Part shown: piece after piece, positions 24,344-33,133 of the stretch | Numbering within the stretch: position 1 is the stretch's first letter | Layout: each line of letters starts with the position of its first letter | Made by a program: the position numbers and the translations under genes | The notes under the pieces: generated by a model | Seen by the model: only the letters and a program-made list of their open reading frames with translations | What the model was told of the DNA's origin: nothing | Database searches by the model: none | Assembly: GCF_044458865.1 (NCBI RefSeq) | Contig: NZ_JBITIH010000008.1 | Span: 124,001-188,000 of the forward strand | Direction of reading: 5' to 3' | Source of the DNA: Micromonospora_G sp044458865 | GTDB taxonomy: Bacteria > Actinomycetota > Actinomycetes > Mycobacteriales > Micromonosporaceae | DNA: 64,000 nucleotides

Positions 24344-24943
24344 TCAGGGGGCCGCCGGCGGTGGGTGGGGCAGCGGGTGGGCGCCTTCTGGGCGTAGGCC
24401 GTCGAAGATGATGGCGAGGTATCGCCGCCAGAGGTCCGGTGAGGCATCCTGCACGTAGCTGATGACGTAGTTCGGCGCGCACATCAGCAGGATGATGTCC
24501 GCGCCGGTGACGTCGGCCCGCACGGCGCCGTGCTCACGAGCCCGATCGACCAGCCTGTGCACGGTGTGGAACATCTCGGCGCGAACCCTGGTGACATCTG
24601 CGGACAGTTCGCCGGCCTCATGCAGGAAGGACAGGTCGCGTTGCTGTCGCTGCTGGGCGGCGACGGTGAGGAACTCCAGCAACGCGGCGCCCGGATCCGC
24701 CGTTTCGAGCAGCCTTTCACCGACCGTGTTGAGCGCCTCGATCCGGTCGAGGACGATCGCGGCGATCAGGTCGTCCTTCGTCGCGAAGTGGCGGAACACG
24801 GTGCCCTTCCCGACACCGGCCCGGCGGGCAATGTCGGCGACCGAAGCGTCCAGACCCCGCTCCGCGAACTCGTCCGTTGCCGCCGCCAGCAACAGCCGCC
24901 GGTTGCGGGCGGCGTCGGCACGCAGCGGACGGGTCGAGGTCAT
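24344..24943 (-). CDS. TetR-family transcriptional regulator
   Basis: A 199-residue repressor. The N-terminal HTH is complete: RNRRLLLAAATDEFAERGLDASVADIARRAGVGKGTVFRHFATKDDL (about 13-58). The C-terminal ligand domain matches the actinobacterial SBD of regulators next to oxidoreductases. Divergent from a quinone-oxidoreductase-like gene across 90 bp with a likely operator, so it should repress that gene and itself. Ligand unknown. The ATG is 6 nt after a -10 box, without a ribosome site. Confidence 0.93.
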   Translation of the reverse strand: MTSTRPLRADAARNRRLLLAAATDEFAERGLDASVADIARRAGVGKGTVFRHFATKDDLIAAIVLDRIEALNTVGERLLETADPGAALLEFLTVAAQQRQQRDLSFLHEAGELSADVTRVRAEMFHTVHRLVDRAREHGAVRADVTGADIILLMCAPNYVISYVQDASPDLWRRYLAIIFDGLRPEGAHPLPHPPPAAP

Positions 24944-24949
24944 GTCACC

Positions 24950-24955
24950 ACCCTA
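24950..24955 (-). promoter_or_regulatory. -10 box of the TetR gene, probable leaderless start
   Basis: Read leftward, TAGGGT is 6 nt before ATG 24943. The operator at 24958-24979 lies directly upstream, where it would block RNA polymerase. Confidence 0.55.
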
Positions 24956-24957
24956 GC

Positions 24958-24979
24958 AAGTTGACCGCCCGGTCCGCTT
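24958..24979. promoter_or_regulatory. Probable TetR operator
   Basis: A 22-bp imperfect palindrome (AAGTTGACCGC / CCGGTCCGCTT) matches at 8 of 11 mirrored positions. TTGACCG/CGGTCAA half-sites are common for this TetR subgroup (recalled). It lies in the TetR promoter and the divergent gap. Confidence 0.55.
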
Positions 24980-25033
24980 ATTGCTACCTTGCCACTCGAA
25001 CATGACCACGTGGTCCGTTTCCGGAGGTGGCAC

Positions 25034-26002
25034 ATGAAGGCAGTTGTCGTAACCGGCTACGGACCACCCGAGGAGTACACGGTGGCCGATGTGCCGGTGC
25101 CCCTGCCCGGTCCGGGACAAATCCAGGTCCGGATCGCCGCCGCCTCGATCAACCCGGCGGACGTCCGGCTGCCGAGCGGCGATTTCCGCGACGTCGTACC
25201 GCTGGAGTTTCCGCACGTGCCCGGCAACGACTTCGTCGGCACGGTCAGCGAGCTCGGCGCCGACGTGACGGCCTACCAGGTGGGTGACGAGATCTTCGGC
25301 CAGGCCGTGCCACGGGCGCTGCGCGCGATGGCTGGTGCGACCCGGCCGTCACTGAGCACAGGCTCACTGGCCGAATACGCGGTCTTCGAGGCCAACACCC
25401 CGTTCCTGGCGCACCGCCCGGTCGGCCTCGACATCGAACAGGCAGCCGCCCTGCCCACCATCGGCCTGACCGCACGAGCACTGATGGCCACCGCCAAGGT
25501 GCAGCCCGGCGAAACCGTCCTGGTGGTGGGTGCTACCGGCGGCGTGGGCACCGCTGTGGTCCCACTGCTCGCCAGGGCAGGAGCCCGGGTGATCGCCACC
25601 GCGACCGCCGCCGATGCCGACATCCTGCGAGCTCTCGGCGCCGAGGAAACCATCGGGTACGCGGAATCCGAGTACCCCTCCGACGTCGACCTCGCGCTCA
25701 ACCTGACCCTGCCGAGCGATCACCTCACCCCAGTGGCAACCACCATCCGCCCAGGCGGACGCCTTTTCACGATCACTTACCCCGTACCGCAGCAGGAGTG
25801 GATCGGGCGCGACGACGTCGGCCTGTATTTCGTGCTGGACATGGACGGCACCTTCGGCGGCATGCGTGAGGTCGGCGAGCTGGCGGCCAGTGGCGCGCTG
25901 ACCGCCACCATCGGCCGCCGCTACACCCTCGACGAGGGCGCTCAAGCGTGCGCCGACTTCGTCCGCCTGCACACGACCGGCAAGCTGGTCGTCACGATGT
26001 GA
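25034..26002 (+). CDS. NADP-dependent quinone oxidoreductase (zinc-free MDR family)
   Basis: A 322-residue medium-chain reductase. The catalytic N-domain starts MKAVVVTGYGPPEEYTVADV and has IAAASINPADVRLPSGDF and HVPGNDFVGTVSELGADV. The nucleotide site is GETVLVVGATGGVGTAVVPLLARAG near residue 165. The structural-zinc Cys set is absent, as in quinone oxidoreductase-type enzymes. ATG 25034 has GGAGG 6 nt upstream. Likely reduces quinones or enones and is induced through the divergent TetR regulator. Confidence 0.92.
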   Translation: MKAVVVTGYGPPEEYTVADVPVPLPGPGQIQVRIAAASINPADVRLPSGDFRDVVPLEFPHVPGNDFVGTVSELGADVTAYQVGDEIFGQAVPRALRAMAGATRPSLSTGSLAEYAVFEANTPFLAHRPVGLDIEQAAALPTIGLTARALMATAKVQPGETVLVVGATGGVGTAVVPLLARAGARVIATATAADADILRALGAEETIGYAESEYPSDVDLALNLTLPSDHLTPVATTIRPGGRLFTITYPVPQQEWIGRDDVGLYFVLDMDGTFGGMREVGELAASGALTATIGRRYTLDEGAQACADFVRLHTTGKLVVTM

Positions 26003-26056
26003 CACACACTGCCCATCGGAATTTCGCGGTGAGGCAACCCCGGCATGAAACTGCGG

Positions 26057-26452
26057 CTAGAAGCTCATGAGCGTGAGGAAGTCGGCGGCGTCGGGGAACG
26101 GGGCGTTTTCGGCGAACTCGCCTATGTAGACGACAGCCTCCTCGTCCTGGGCGTAGGAGAAGGCGTCCAGTGCCGGGCCGACCACGAGGATGTGGCGGCC
26201 ACGTCGCCAGGCGGCGTACCGCCACGAGTACCGACCGATGGACAGGTGCTCACCATCGGTCCGGACATCACACTCCGGTGGACCGAGCCGTTCGGCGAAC
26301 CGGTCGACGACAGCGTTGACGTGCTCCCCGAACTCCTCGCGACCGGCCCCCCGCTCGCTCGACCAGCCGGGCAACGACCCCCAGAAGTCGTCCGGCGACA
26401 GCTCCCCGCCCACAAGGTAGGAGTGGGCGAACGGCATGTAGAGGATCGTCAT
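26057..26452 (-). CDS. Uncharacterised 131-residue protein
   Basis: A small, mainly beta protein with no membrane segment: LGPPECDVRTDGEHLSIGRYSWRYAAWRRGRHILVVGPALDAFSY in the middle, ending in DAADFLTLMSF. No family recognised. GGAGG directly abuts ATG 26452, which is too close, so an in-frame ATG a few codons later (MPFAHSYL) could be the true start. It sits at the right edge of the accessory stretch, just downstream of the sulfotransferase gene that ends the polysaccharide operon. Confidence 0.65.
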   Translation of the reverse strand: MTILYMPFAHSYLVGGELSPDDFWGSLPGWSSERGAGREEFGEHVNAVVDRFAERLGPPECDVRTDGEHLSIGRYSWRYAAWRRGRHILVVGPALDAFSYAQDEEAVVYIGEFAENAPFPDAADFLTLMSF

Positions 26453-26491
26453 CCTCCGGCGACCCTAGCCGTCACCCCACCGGCGACCGGT

Positions 26492-27349
26492 TCAGCCGTC
26501 GCTCCCCCACGCTTCGGTCCAGCCGAGCAGTTCGGCGAGGCGGGCGTTGTGCGGCGCGAAGTACGCCGCCAGGCGGTCCCGCAGCTCCGGGGTGAGCTGC
26601 GACGGCCCACTGTCAACCCGGCGGGTGTGCCGGGCGAACGCCTCCGGAGTGAACGCCGGCAGGTCGAGGAAACGCAGGATCTCCGCGTACGTGCCCGCCG
26701 GGTCGCGGCTCAGGTCCTCGTTGCGGGCCACGTGGATCCGCTCCCGGGGGATCTGCGCGAACCAGCGTTCCAACTGCTCGGCGTAACGGCCACGGGCCAC
26801 GTACGAGTGGTTGCGCAACGCCCGGTGGGCGGCCCGGCTGTCCGGCCCGTCGCGTAACGCCCGGTCCAGCCGCTCCTCCTCCGCGTCGAGCGCGTCCGCG
26901 AAGGAGAGCGGCTCGGCGCCGTACGAGCGGGTGTGCAGGTAGTGCGAGTAGGCCCGCTGCACCGGGTCGCGCAACAGCGCCACGAACCGGGCCTCGGGCA
27001 GGGTCGCCGCCACCCGCGCCGGCACGCTCGGGTGGAACAGGTAGTAGGGGCTCGCCTCGAAGGTGCGCTCGCCCGGGGCGAGGCGCGGGAAGTGGCCCCG
27101 GTACCAGCGCGTACCCCGACCGTGGTGCAGGCTGAAGAACTGCAACTCCTTGCCGGTCGCCACCCGTACCCCCGGGTGTGCGGCGAGGTAGTGGTAGAGC
27201 GACGTGGTGCCGCAACGCTGCCCACCGATGACCAGGAAATCGGGGAGCGGACCGGCCGGTCCCGGGCGGCTCGCCCGTCCCCACGCCCGCGCGGCCCGGA
27301 CGCCCCGGCGCAACTGGTCGGTGACCAGCCTTCGACCGAGGCCGCTCAT
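26492..27349 (-). CDS. Sulfotransferase-family protein 5 (heparan-type domain)
   Basis: A 285-residue sulfotransferase of the Sulfotransfer_1 type. After a basic N-terminus comes the 5'-PSB PDFLVIGGQRCGTTSLYHYL (about 35-54), then GKELQFFSLHHGRGTRWYRGHF, typical of heparan-sulfate-type N/O-sulfotransferases, and the 3'-PB FVALLRDPVQRAYSHYLHTRS near residue 125. The Lys of GKELQFFS corresponds to the catalytic Lys of that group. Probably cytosolic; last gene of the polysaccharide operon, with an ATGA overlap with the flippase. A hexosamine or uronic acid acceptor is plausible but unproven. Confidence 0.9.
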   Translation of the reverse strand: MSGLGRRLVTDQLRRGVRAARAWGRASRPGPAGPLPDFLVIGGQRCGTTSLYHYLAAHPGVRVATGKELQFFSLHHGRGTRWYRGHFPRLAPGERTFEASPYYLFHPSVPARVAATLPEARFVALLRDPVQRAYSHYLHTRSYGAEPLSFADALDAEEERLDRALRDGPDSRAAHRALRNHSYVARGRYAEQLERWFAQIPRERIHVARNEDLSRDPAGTYAEILRFLDLPAFTPEAFARHTRRVDSGPSQLTPELRDRLAAYFAPHNARLAELLGWTEAWGSDG

Positions 27350-28968
27350 GAGCCGACCCCGGCCCCGGTGTGGTCGGTCGCCACGCCCCGGCCCGCACCC
27401 ACGCCCGAGGCGTCGCCCCTCGCCACACCCCCGGCGGAACGCCGGCCACCCCGGCGGGTCACCGACCGCAACACCATCACGTCCTCCCGACTGAGTCCGA
27501 GGGCGAGCACCGCGCCCAGGTAGACCACCACGATCGTGGCCAGACCGAGCACGAGCTGCGCCCCCCAGCCCGGCACCAGCGACCGCACGCCGAATCCGGC
27601 GGCCAACGCGAGCAGCGCCGCACCGAGCCCCTTCACCATGCCGACGGTGACCGGCACCGCCCGCACCTGCACCCGTACCTGCCAGACCCGGGCCACGTTC
27701 ACCACCGCGAGGGAGACCGCCCAGGCGACCGCCGCGCCGAGGATCCCGTGCGCCGGGATGAGCCAGAGGTTGAGCAGGATGTTGAGCACCAGCGCGGCAA
27801 GATTGTCGAACATGTTGACCGAAACCCGGCCGGACATGTTCAGCAGCGTTCCGCACGGCCCGGTCGCCGCGTTGACCAACTGCCCGAGCGCCAGCACGAT
27901 CGTCACCGCCGCACCACCGGCCAGGCCGGGTCCACCGATCAGGCGCAGTAGCTGTTCCGGGAAGACCAGCAGCGCCACGAACGCCGGCAGCGAGAGTCGT
28001 ACGACCCAGCCGGTCGCGACCGCGTAGATCCGGCGTACCTCGTCCCACCGCTCCTGGTGGTAGAGGTGTGCCAGGTACGGGCCGAACGACGCGTTGATCG
28101 GCGCCAGCACGAAGACCGCGACCGTGACCAGCCGGGTCGCCACGTGATAGACGCCAATCTTGTCGGCCCCGTAGTCGAAGAAGCCGAGCAGCAGCGCGTC
28201 GACCCAGATCAGACCGGTGGAGGAGATCGAGGAAACCCAGCTCACCGTGGAGAAGCGGAACAGTTCGCCGGGCCGGTACGCGGGCCGCGCCGCCGGCACC
28301 CGGCCCAGCATCCGGGCGAGCGCGACGAGGGCGAGCCCGGCCGCGCTCCAGCTCGCCAGCACCAGTGCCCAGAACGCACCGGTGAGGCCGGCACCGACGA
28401 GCAGCGCCAACGCGGTGAGCAGCAACCGGGTGACCGGCTCGTACACCTGCCCGATCAGGGCGTACGCCCGCTGCCGGCGCCAGCCCCGGGTGGCGGCGAG
28501 CGCCGCCTCGCAGACGGTGGCCGCGGGCAGGGCCAGCGCGACCAGCCGCAGCCCACCGGTGAGCTGCGGGTCGTGCAGGGCCCTGGCCAGCCACGGTGCG
28601 CCGACGGCCAGCCCGACCGCGATCACGGTGGACGCCGCCGCCGAGATGACCAGACCGAGCCGGATCGTCCCACGGATCGCCGCCGGGTCGTCGTCAGCGA
28701 GGTGCACCGCCACGAACCGGGTCAACCCGGCCCGGAACCCGGAGAGCGAGAGGAGTCCGAGCAGCGACAGCACCGCGTAGACCTGGGCGTACCGGCCGAC
28801 CTCACGGACACCGAGCACCCGGGCCAGCAGCAGCATGACCAGGAAGAGCGCGGCCTGACTCAACACCGCGCTGGCCAGGTTCAGCACACCGCCGCGGGCC
28901 ATTCCGCGTACCTGTTGGTCACCGGTCTCCGATGTGGCCGGTGGCCGGTCGCCGGGCTCGCCGTTCAC
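27346..28968 (-). CDS. Wzx-like polysaccharide flippase (MOP superfamily)
   Basis: A 540-residue integral membrane protein with about 14 hydrophobic segments. The region begins ARGGVLNLASAVLSQAALFLVMLLLARVLGVREVGRYAQVY (about 26-66), the characteristic first two helices of lipid-linked oligosaccharide flippases; TGLIWVDALLLGFF lies near the middle. Its role should be to move undecaprenyl-linked repeat units across the membrane. GTG 28968 is chosen because the upstream frame is Arg-rich noise; ATG 28902 is an alternative. The stop overlaps the sulfotransferase start, so sulfation and export are coupled at the genetic level. Confidence 0.9.
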   Translation of the reverse strand: MNGEPGDRPPATSETGDQQVRGMARGGVLNLASAVLSQAALFLVMLLLARVLGVREVGRYAQVYAVLSLLGLLSLSGFRAGLTRFVAVHLADDDPAAIRGTIRLGLVISAAASTVIAVGLAVGAPWLARALHDPQLTGGLRLVALALPAATVCEAALAATRGWRRQRAYALIGQVYEPVTRLLLTALALLVGAGLTGAFWALVLASWSAAGLALVALARMLGRVPAARPAYRPGELFRFSTVSWVSSISSTGLIWVDALLLGFFDYGADKIGVYHVATRLVTVAVFVLAPINASFGPYLAHLYHQERWDEVRRIYAVATGWVVRLSLPAFVALLVFPEQLLRLIGGPGLAGGAAVTIVLALGQLVNAATGPCGTLLNMSGRVSVNMFDNLAALVLNILLNLWLIPAHGILGAAVAWAVSLAVVNVARVWQVRVQVRAVPVTVGMVKGLGAALLALAAGFGVRSLVPGWGAQLVLGLATIVVVYLGAVLALGLSREDVMVLRSVTRRGGRRSAGGVARGDASGVGAGRGVATDHTGAGVGS

Positions 28969-28990
28969 CCTGCGGCCCGGAGCCGGGTGG

Positions 28991-30118
28991 TCACTGCCGG
29001 GCCGCGGGCACGGTCCCGGCCGGGCCCGCCACCGCCTCGACCGACGGCGCGGCGACCGACGACGCACCGGTCGGCGCCGCGAACTCCGGTTCCGCGATCG
29101 CGGCCGGTGTCGCGACAGCCGCCGGTACGGTGACCGGCGGGGCCGACGGACGAATGGCGGCACGACCGCGCGCGAACAGTTCGAGCACCCCCACCAACAG
29201 CACTCCCAGCAGGAGCCCGGCACCGGCCACCGGCAGCGCGGTCCGGACCAGCTCCGACAGCCGGCTCACCGCGCGCACCGCCCCGATGCTCGTCACCTGG
29301 GCCGGATCGGCCGCCTGGGTCTGCGCCCGCGCGGCCTGCAACCCCTCCCGCGCCTGGGCGAGCGCGCTGGTCGCCGCGTCCCGCCGGGCGAGCAGGGCCT
29401 GGTAGTCGGGGAGCTTCGGTCCCAGTTCGTCGAGCTTCTTCTGGGCGGCGGCGATCGCTGCCGCCGCCGCGTCGGCACCCCGGCCGTTGCCGACCGCCTG
29501 CATGGAGAGCTGCTGCTGCCGCAGGCTGGTCAACTCGCTCAGCGTCGCCTGGTAGATCCGGTCCGGTTGGGAGACCTTGTTCGTCTTCTCCCACTCCCCG
29601 ATCGCCTTGGTCGCCGCGGTGACGTCGGCGTTCGCCGCCTCGACCTCCCCGGTGGCGATGCCCACCTGGGAGGAGAAGAGGAACGCCAACGCCCGGGTGG
29701 TGGTCGCGGTCAGCACCGGTGCGACCGTCGCCCGCTTGGTCGCGGTGTACGTCACCTCCAGTTGGCTGCTCGCACCGACCTGGGTGACGGCGAGCCCGTC
29801 GCGCAGCCGCTCCGGCGCCACCCCGGTGTCACCGGCCACGTCAGCCACGACCCGTGGCGAGGTGACGGCCGCGCCGAAGGCCGCGACGAACTGGTTCGCC
29901 GCCTGGGTACCGGAGTACTGGGTGCCGGCCGTGCCGCCGACCAACGCCGGGGCCGCCACGTACGCGGTGCCGCTGTACTGCTGCGGCGCGAGCAGCACGA
30001 TGCCGGCCGCGGCACCGGTGGCGAGCACCGGCACCCCCACGAGTACCCAGAGCCGCCGCCGGGCGACCCGCAGGTAGTCGACGATCTCCACGCTTGTTTC
30101 CCCAATGCTGTCGTTCAC
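28991..30118 (-). CDS. Wzz/chain-length-determinant-like membrane protein
   Basis: A 375-residue protein. It has an N-terminal membrane segment (RRRLWVLVGVPVLATGAAAGIVLL, about 21-44), a long periplasm-side region with coiled-coil-like helices (LSELTSLRQQQLSMQ and KKLDELGPKLPDYQALLARRDA), and a second membrane segment (LPVAGAGLLLGVLLVGVLELFA) near residue 300. This is the topology of Wzz-type proteins that set polysaccharide length. There is no fused tyrosine kinase. An Ala/Pro/Val-rich tail follows. GTG start; it follows the polymerase gene without a gap. Confidence 0.88.
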   Translation of the reverse strand: MNDSIGETSVEIVDYLRVARRRLWVLVGVPVLATGAAAGIVLLAPQQYSGTAYVAAPALVGGTAGTQYSGTQAANQFVAAFGAAVTSPRVVADVAGDTGVAPERLRDGLAVTQVGASSQLEVTYTATKRATVAPVLTATTTRALAFLFSSQVGIATGEVEAANADVTAATKAIGEWEKTNKVSQPDRIYQATLSELTSLRQQQLSMQAVGNGRGADAAAAAIAAAQKKLDELGPKLPDYQALLARRDAATSALAQAREGLQAARAQTQAADPAQVTSIGAVRAVSRLSELVRTALPVAGAGLLLGVLLVGVLELFARGRAAIRPSAPPVTVPAAVATPAAIAEPEFAAPTGASSVAAPSVEAVAGPAGTVPAARQ

Positions 30119-31705
30119 TCAAACCGGGACAGTGGTGCTTCGTGGTGGCTCGCCGACCGGGTTCGGCGCCGGCCGTCGGGCGATCGCACTGGCCGCCGCG
30201 GCGAAGGCGACGAAGTACCAGAGCGTCACCACGTTGGATATGACGTTGGAAGCGGCGCTGACCGCCACGAACGCGGTGGCGCAGCCGGCGAAGCCGACCG
30301 CGACGCCCCGCTCGAAGCTGGCCGGGGGAGCCCGACGCAGCGCGGTCCGCGCGGTGTAGAGGAAGGCGACCAGCATCGCGAGGTACGCGCCGAGACCGAG
30401 CAGTCCGGTTTCCACGTACGCCCGCAGGAAGTCGTTGTGCGGCTTCTTCGCCTCGTCGGTCTCGCGCTGGGTCATGTTCGGCCCGATCCCGGTGACCGGG
30501 TTGCGGTTGGCCAGGGTGACGATCTCGGTCCAGTAGCCGAGCCGCCAGGCGAGGGTGTTGCCGGTCGGGTCGCCGCCGACGGAACGGGAGTTGGCGAGTT
30601 GGGCGAAGCGCTCACCGACCGCAGGGACCAGCGCCACCCCCGCGACCGCAACGAGACAGAGCGTGACCAGCATCCGCTTGCTGCGGTGCAACACCGCGAC
30701 CACGACCAGGCCGATCGCCGCACCGAGCAGGGCGCTACGGGTGTTGGTGAGCAGGAGGAAGACCAGGGAGAGGACGAGCATGAGGCCGAGCACCACCCGC
30801 AGTCGTCGTCCCAGGAACCGGTAGACCGCAAACCCGAAAATCACCATGAACATCAGGTAGCGACCGAAGGTGGTCGACTGGCTGAACGTACCGCTGATCC
30901 GGGTGAAGTCGCCCTTCACCTCGGCCGGCGGGTCTCCGAGCAGCGACAGGACCACCGTGTAACCGAGCGCCAGCACCAGCGAGGCGTAGCAGGCGAGCAG
31001 GACCCGACGGATGCCGGCGGTGTCCGGGATGAGCTGTTCCAGCACCACGAACATCACCACCACGGTGAGGATCCGCAGCGCCTCCAAGAGGCTGTTCGAC
31101 GGCTTGGCCGCACCGAACGCGCTGATCAGGCTGGTCGCGCCGACCAGGAGCATCGCCCAACTCAGGGGCGAGCCGCGCAGCCGCCCGTGACGCCGCAACT
31201 GGGCGGCGAGCCAGAGCCCGGCGGCGAGCAGGAAGAGCACCGCGAGCAGGGTGGACGGGTCGGCCGCCCGTGCGGTGTCGGCCGACCCGGCCTGGCCGGC
31301 GCTGGGTCCGGTGAGCTTGAACAGGTCGACGCAGGAGCGGACCGCGAGCATCAGCAGCACGTATCCGGCGAACCGGGTCAGCGCCAGGACCGCCACCGCG
31401 ATACCCGCGACCGCGGCGAGCGGCAGCACCACGCCCTTACGGTCCCCGGCCGCCATCGCCAACCCGGCGACCACCGCCACGACCGTGGCGACGAGTGCCG
31501 CGCCACCGGCGAGGAGGCGGGTGCCGGCGGAGTCGCCGAGCGCGGCGAGTCCCCCGGTGGGGGCCCTGCCCCCGGCCGGAGTGCCGCCCGTGGGCGGTAC
31601 CGCGCCGACCAACTGCTGCGTGTGTTGTTCCACTGGTCCCACTGAAGCCGAATCGACGCTGCCCCGGCCGCTGCCGGGCGCGGCCAACCGATGTCCTCCC
31701 GGCAC
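30119..31705 (-). CDS. O-antigen ligase/polymerase-like protein (Wzy_C)
   Basis: A 528-residue polytopic protein with about 12 membrane segments. Family marks are the Arg-rich loop after LRIAMLG-like helices, TRISGTFSQSTTFGRYLMFMV, FLLLTNTRSALLGAA, and the key loop NRNPVTGIGPNMTQRETDEAKKPHNDFLRAYVETGLLG with the conserved His in PHND. It should join lipid-linked repeat units or transfer the chain to an acceptor. GTG 31705 is the longest start; a GTG opening at VEQHTQQ, 25 codons in, is an alternative. The gene abuts the Wzz-like gene. Confidence 0.88.
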   Translation of the reverse strand: MPGGHRLAAPGSGRGSVDSASVGPVEQHTQQLVGAVPPTGGTPAGGRAPTGGLAALGDSAGTRLLAGGAALVATVVAVVAGLAMAAGDRKGVVLPLAAVAGIAVAVLALTRFAGYVLLMLAVRSCVDLFKLTGPSAGQAGSADTARAADPSTLLAVLFLLAAGLWLAAQLRRHGRLRGSPLSWAMLLVGATSLISAFGAAKPSNSLLEALRILTVVVMFVVLEQLIPDTAGIRRVLLACYASLVLALGYTVVLSLLGDPPAEVKGDFTRISGTFSQSTTFGRYLMFMVIFGFAVYRFLGRRLRVVLGLMLVLSLVFLLLTNTRSALLGAAIGLVVVAVLHRSKRMLVTLCLVAVAGVALVPAVGERFAQLANSRSVGGDPTGNTLAWRLGYWTEIVTLANRNPVTGIGPNMTQRETDEAKKPHNDFLRAYVETGLLGLGAYLAMLVAFLYTARTALRRAPPASFERGVAVGFAGCATAFVAVSAASNVISNVVTLWYFVAFAAAASAIARRPAPNPVGEPPRSTTVPV

Positions 31706-31825
31706 GAAGATCGGTTCAATCTAGCCCTGCTCGCCTGGGCGACAGAAGGGGCCGTTGTGCCGACCGGGTCATCCTCCCCCCGGACCAGCCGGGGCGTCCA
31801 CCGGGGTCGGCGCCACCTCGGGGGG

Positions 31826-33133
31826 TCAGCCGGTGACGGCGGCGCGGGCGAGCCGTGCCCTGGCGCGTCGCCCCAGGGCCGGGACCAGGTCGAGGTAGAG
31901 CCGTTCCAGTTCCCGGGCGGCGGTGTCCCAGCTGTACATCCCGGTCACCCGGTCATGCAGCATCTCGGCACCGGCCCGCTCGACCACCGGATCGGCGAGC
32001 AACATGCCCAGGGCCCGTACCAGATCTTCTTCGTCGCCGTCACGGAACAGACGTCGTCCCGGTGCATCCGACTCCAGCACCTCGACGTGCGGCGCGATGT
32101 CGCTCGCCACCACCGGCAGCCCGTACGCAGCGGCCTCCAGCAGGGTCAACGGCAGCCCTTCCAACCGGGAGGGCTGCACGAACCCGGCGGCGTTCGCGTA
32201 CAGCTCGGCGAGCAGGTCGCCGTAGGCGAACCCGGTGAAGACGATCCGCTCGTCCCCCTCGGCCTCACGGCGCAGCCGGGCCACGAAGTCGTCGGTGAAC
32301 GACGATCCGCCGACGATCGCCAGGCGCATCCGGGTGTCGGTCCGGCGGAACGCACGAATCAGCAGGTCGGCGGCCTTCTCCGGGACCAGGCGGCCGACCA
32401 GCAGCAGGTAGCCGCCGGGGGCCAGCCCGAACCGGGCCTCGATCTGCCGGGCCGGCAGCGGCTTGGCCGGGTTCACACCGTTCGGGATGTAGCTCGTCGG
32501 CCGACCGAACCGGGTCTCGTAGTGGGCGGCGAGCCCTCGTGACACGGCGACCCGGTGGTGCGGGACGTACCCGCTGAGCCAGTGGGCGCTGCCGAGCACC
32601 GCCCGCGCGCCGAGACCCCACTTGTCCCGCTGGTTGTCCAGCCCGTGCACGGTCAGCACCACCCGGGAACGGGATAGCCAGCGGGGCAACGGTGCGACCA
32701 GACCCGGCCCGAGCCCGTGGTAGTGCACGATGTCGGGCCGTTCGGTCATCGCCGCCGCGGTCGAGGTGGCGGCGTGCACGATGGCGTCGAGGTGCTTGCT
32801 CGCGACCGTACGGACCTGACGCAGGCGTACGCCCCGGTACTGGTCCAGCGGCATGCTGCCGTAACTCTGCCGACAGTAGACGGTCACCTCGTGGCCGAAG
32901 TTCGCCAGGCGACTGGCCAGCTCCTCCACGTGCCGCTCGATCCCACCGTAGGTGGCCGGCATGCCCTTCTGACCGATCATCGCGATCCGGAGCGGTCGCC
33001 AGTCGGCGGCCGGTCCGGCGGGCTGCGCGGGAATGACCCGCCGGACCGGAGCACCGGGGCCGTATTGGCCGGGAATGGCGGCATTTCCAGCATCGTGGTC
33101 TAATTCCTCGGCCTGTAGGTCGGGATGGACCAC
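31826..33133 (-). CDS. GT4-family glycosyltransferase, first gene of the EPS operon
   Basis: A 435-residue GT-B enzyme. The N-domain starts after about 45 residues: RIAMIGQKGMPATYGGIERHVEELASRL, then VHYHGLGPGLVAPL. The nucleotide-sugar domain has LLLVGRLVPEKAADLLIRAFRR and the acceptor/phosphate loop FVQPSRLEGLPLTLLEAAAYGLPVVASD. QKGMPATYGG is typical of transferases adding deoxysugars (rhamnosyl/fucosyl) in exopolysaccharide pathways (recalled). GTG start with GGGAG 5 nt upstream. It leads the leftward operon, 120 bp upstream of the polymerase. Confidence 0.93.
   Translation of the reverse strand: MVHPDLQAEELDHDAGNAAIPGQYGPGAPVRRVIPAQPAGPAADWRPLRIAMIGQKGMPATYGGIERHVEELASRLANFGHEVTVYCRQSYGSMPLDQYRGVRLRQVRTVASKHLDAIVHAATSTAAAMTERPDIVHYHGLGPGLVAPLPRWLSRSRVVLTVHGLDNQRDKWGLGARAVLGSAHWLSGYVPHHRVAVSRGLAAHYETRFGRPTSYIPNGVNPAKPLPARQIEARFGLAPGGYLLLVGRLVPEKAADLLIRAFRRTDTRMRLAIVGGSSFTDDFVARLRREAEGDERIVFTGFAYGDLLAELYANAAGFVQPSRLEGLPLTLLEAAAYGLPVVASDIAPHVEVLESDAPGRRLFRDGDEEDLVRALGMLLADPVVERAGAEMLHDRVTGMYSWDTAARELERLYLDLVPALGRRARARLARAAVTG

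Noticed and set aside
27350..28594. Large frame joining sulfotransferase 5 to upstream sequence
   Set aside because: It lies antiphase inside the flippase gene, whose membrane-protein frame is clearly the real one.
28934..31645. A 903-codon rightward frame across the Wzz-like and polymerase genes
   Set aside because: It is a high-GC antisense frame with Arg/Gln/Asp/Gly composition and no domain. The opposite strand carries well-recognised membrane proteins.
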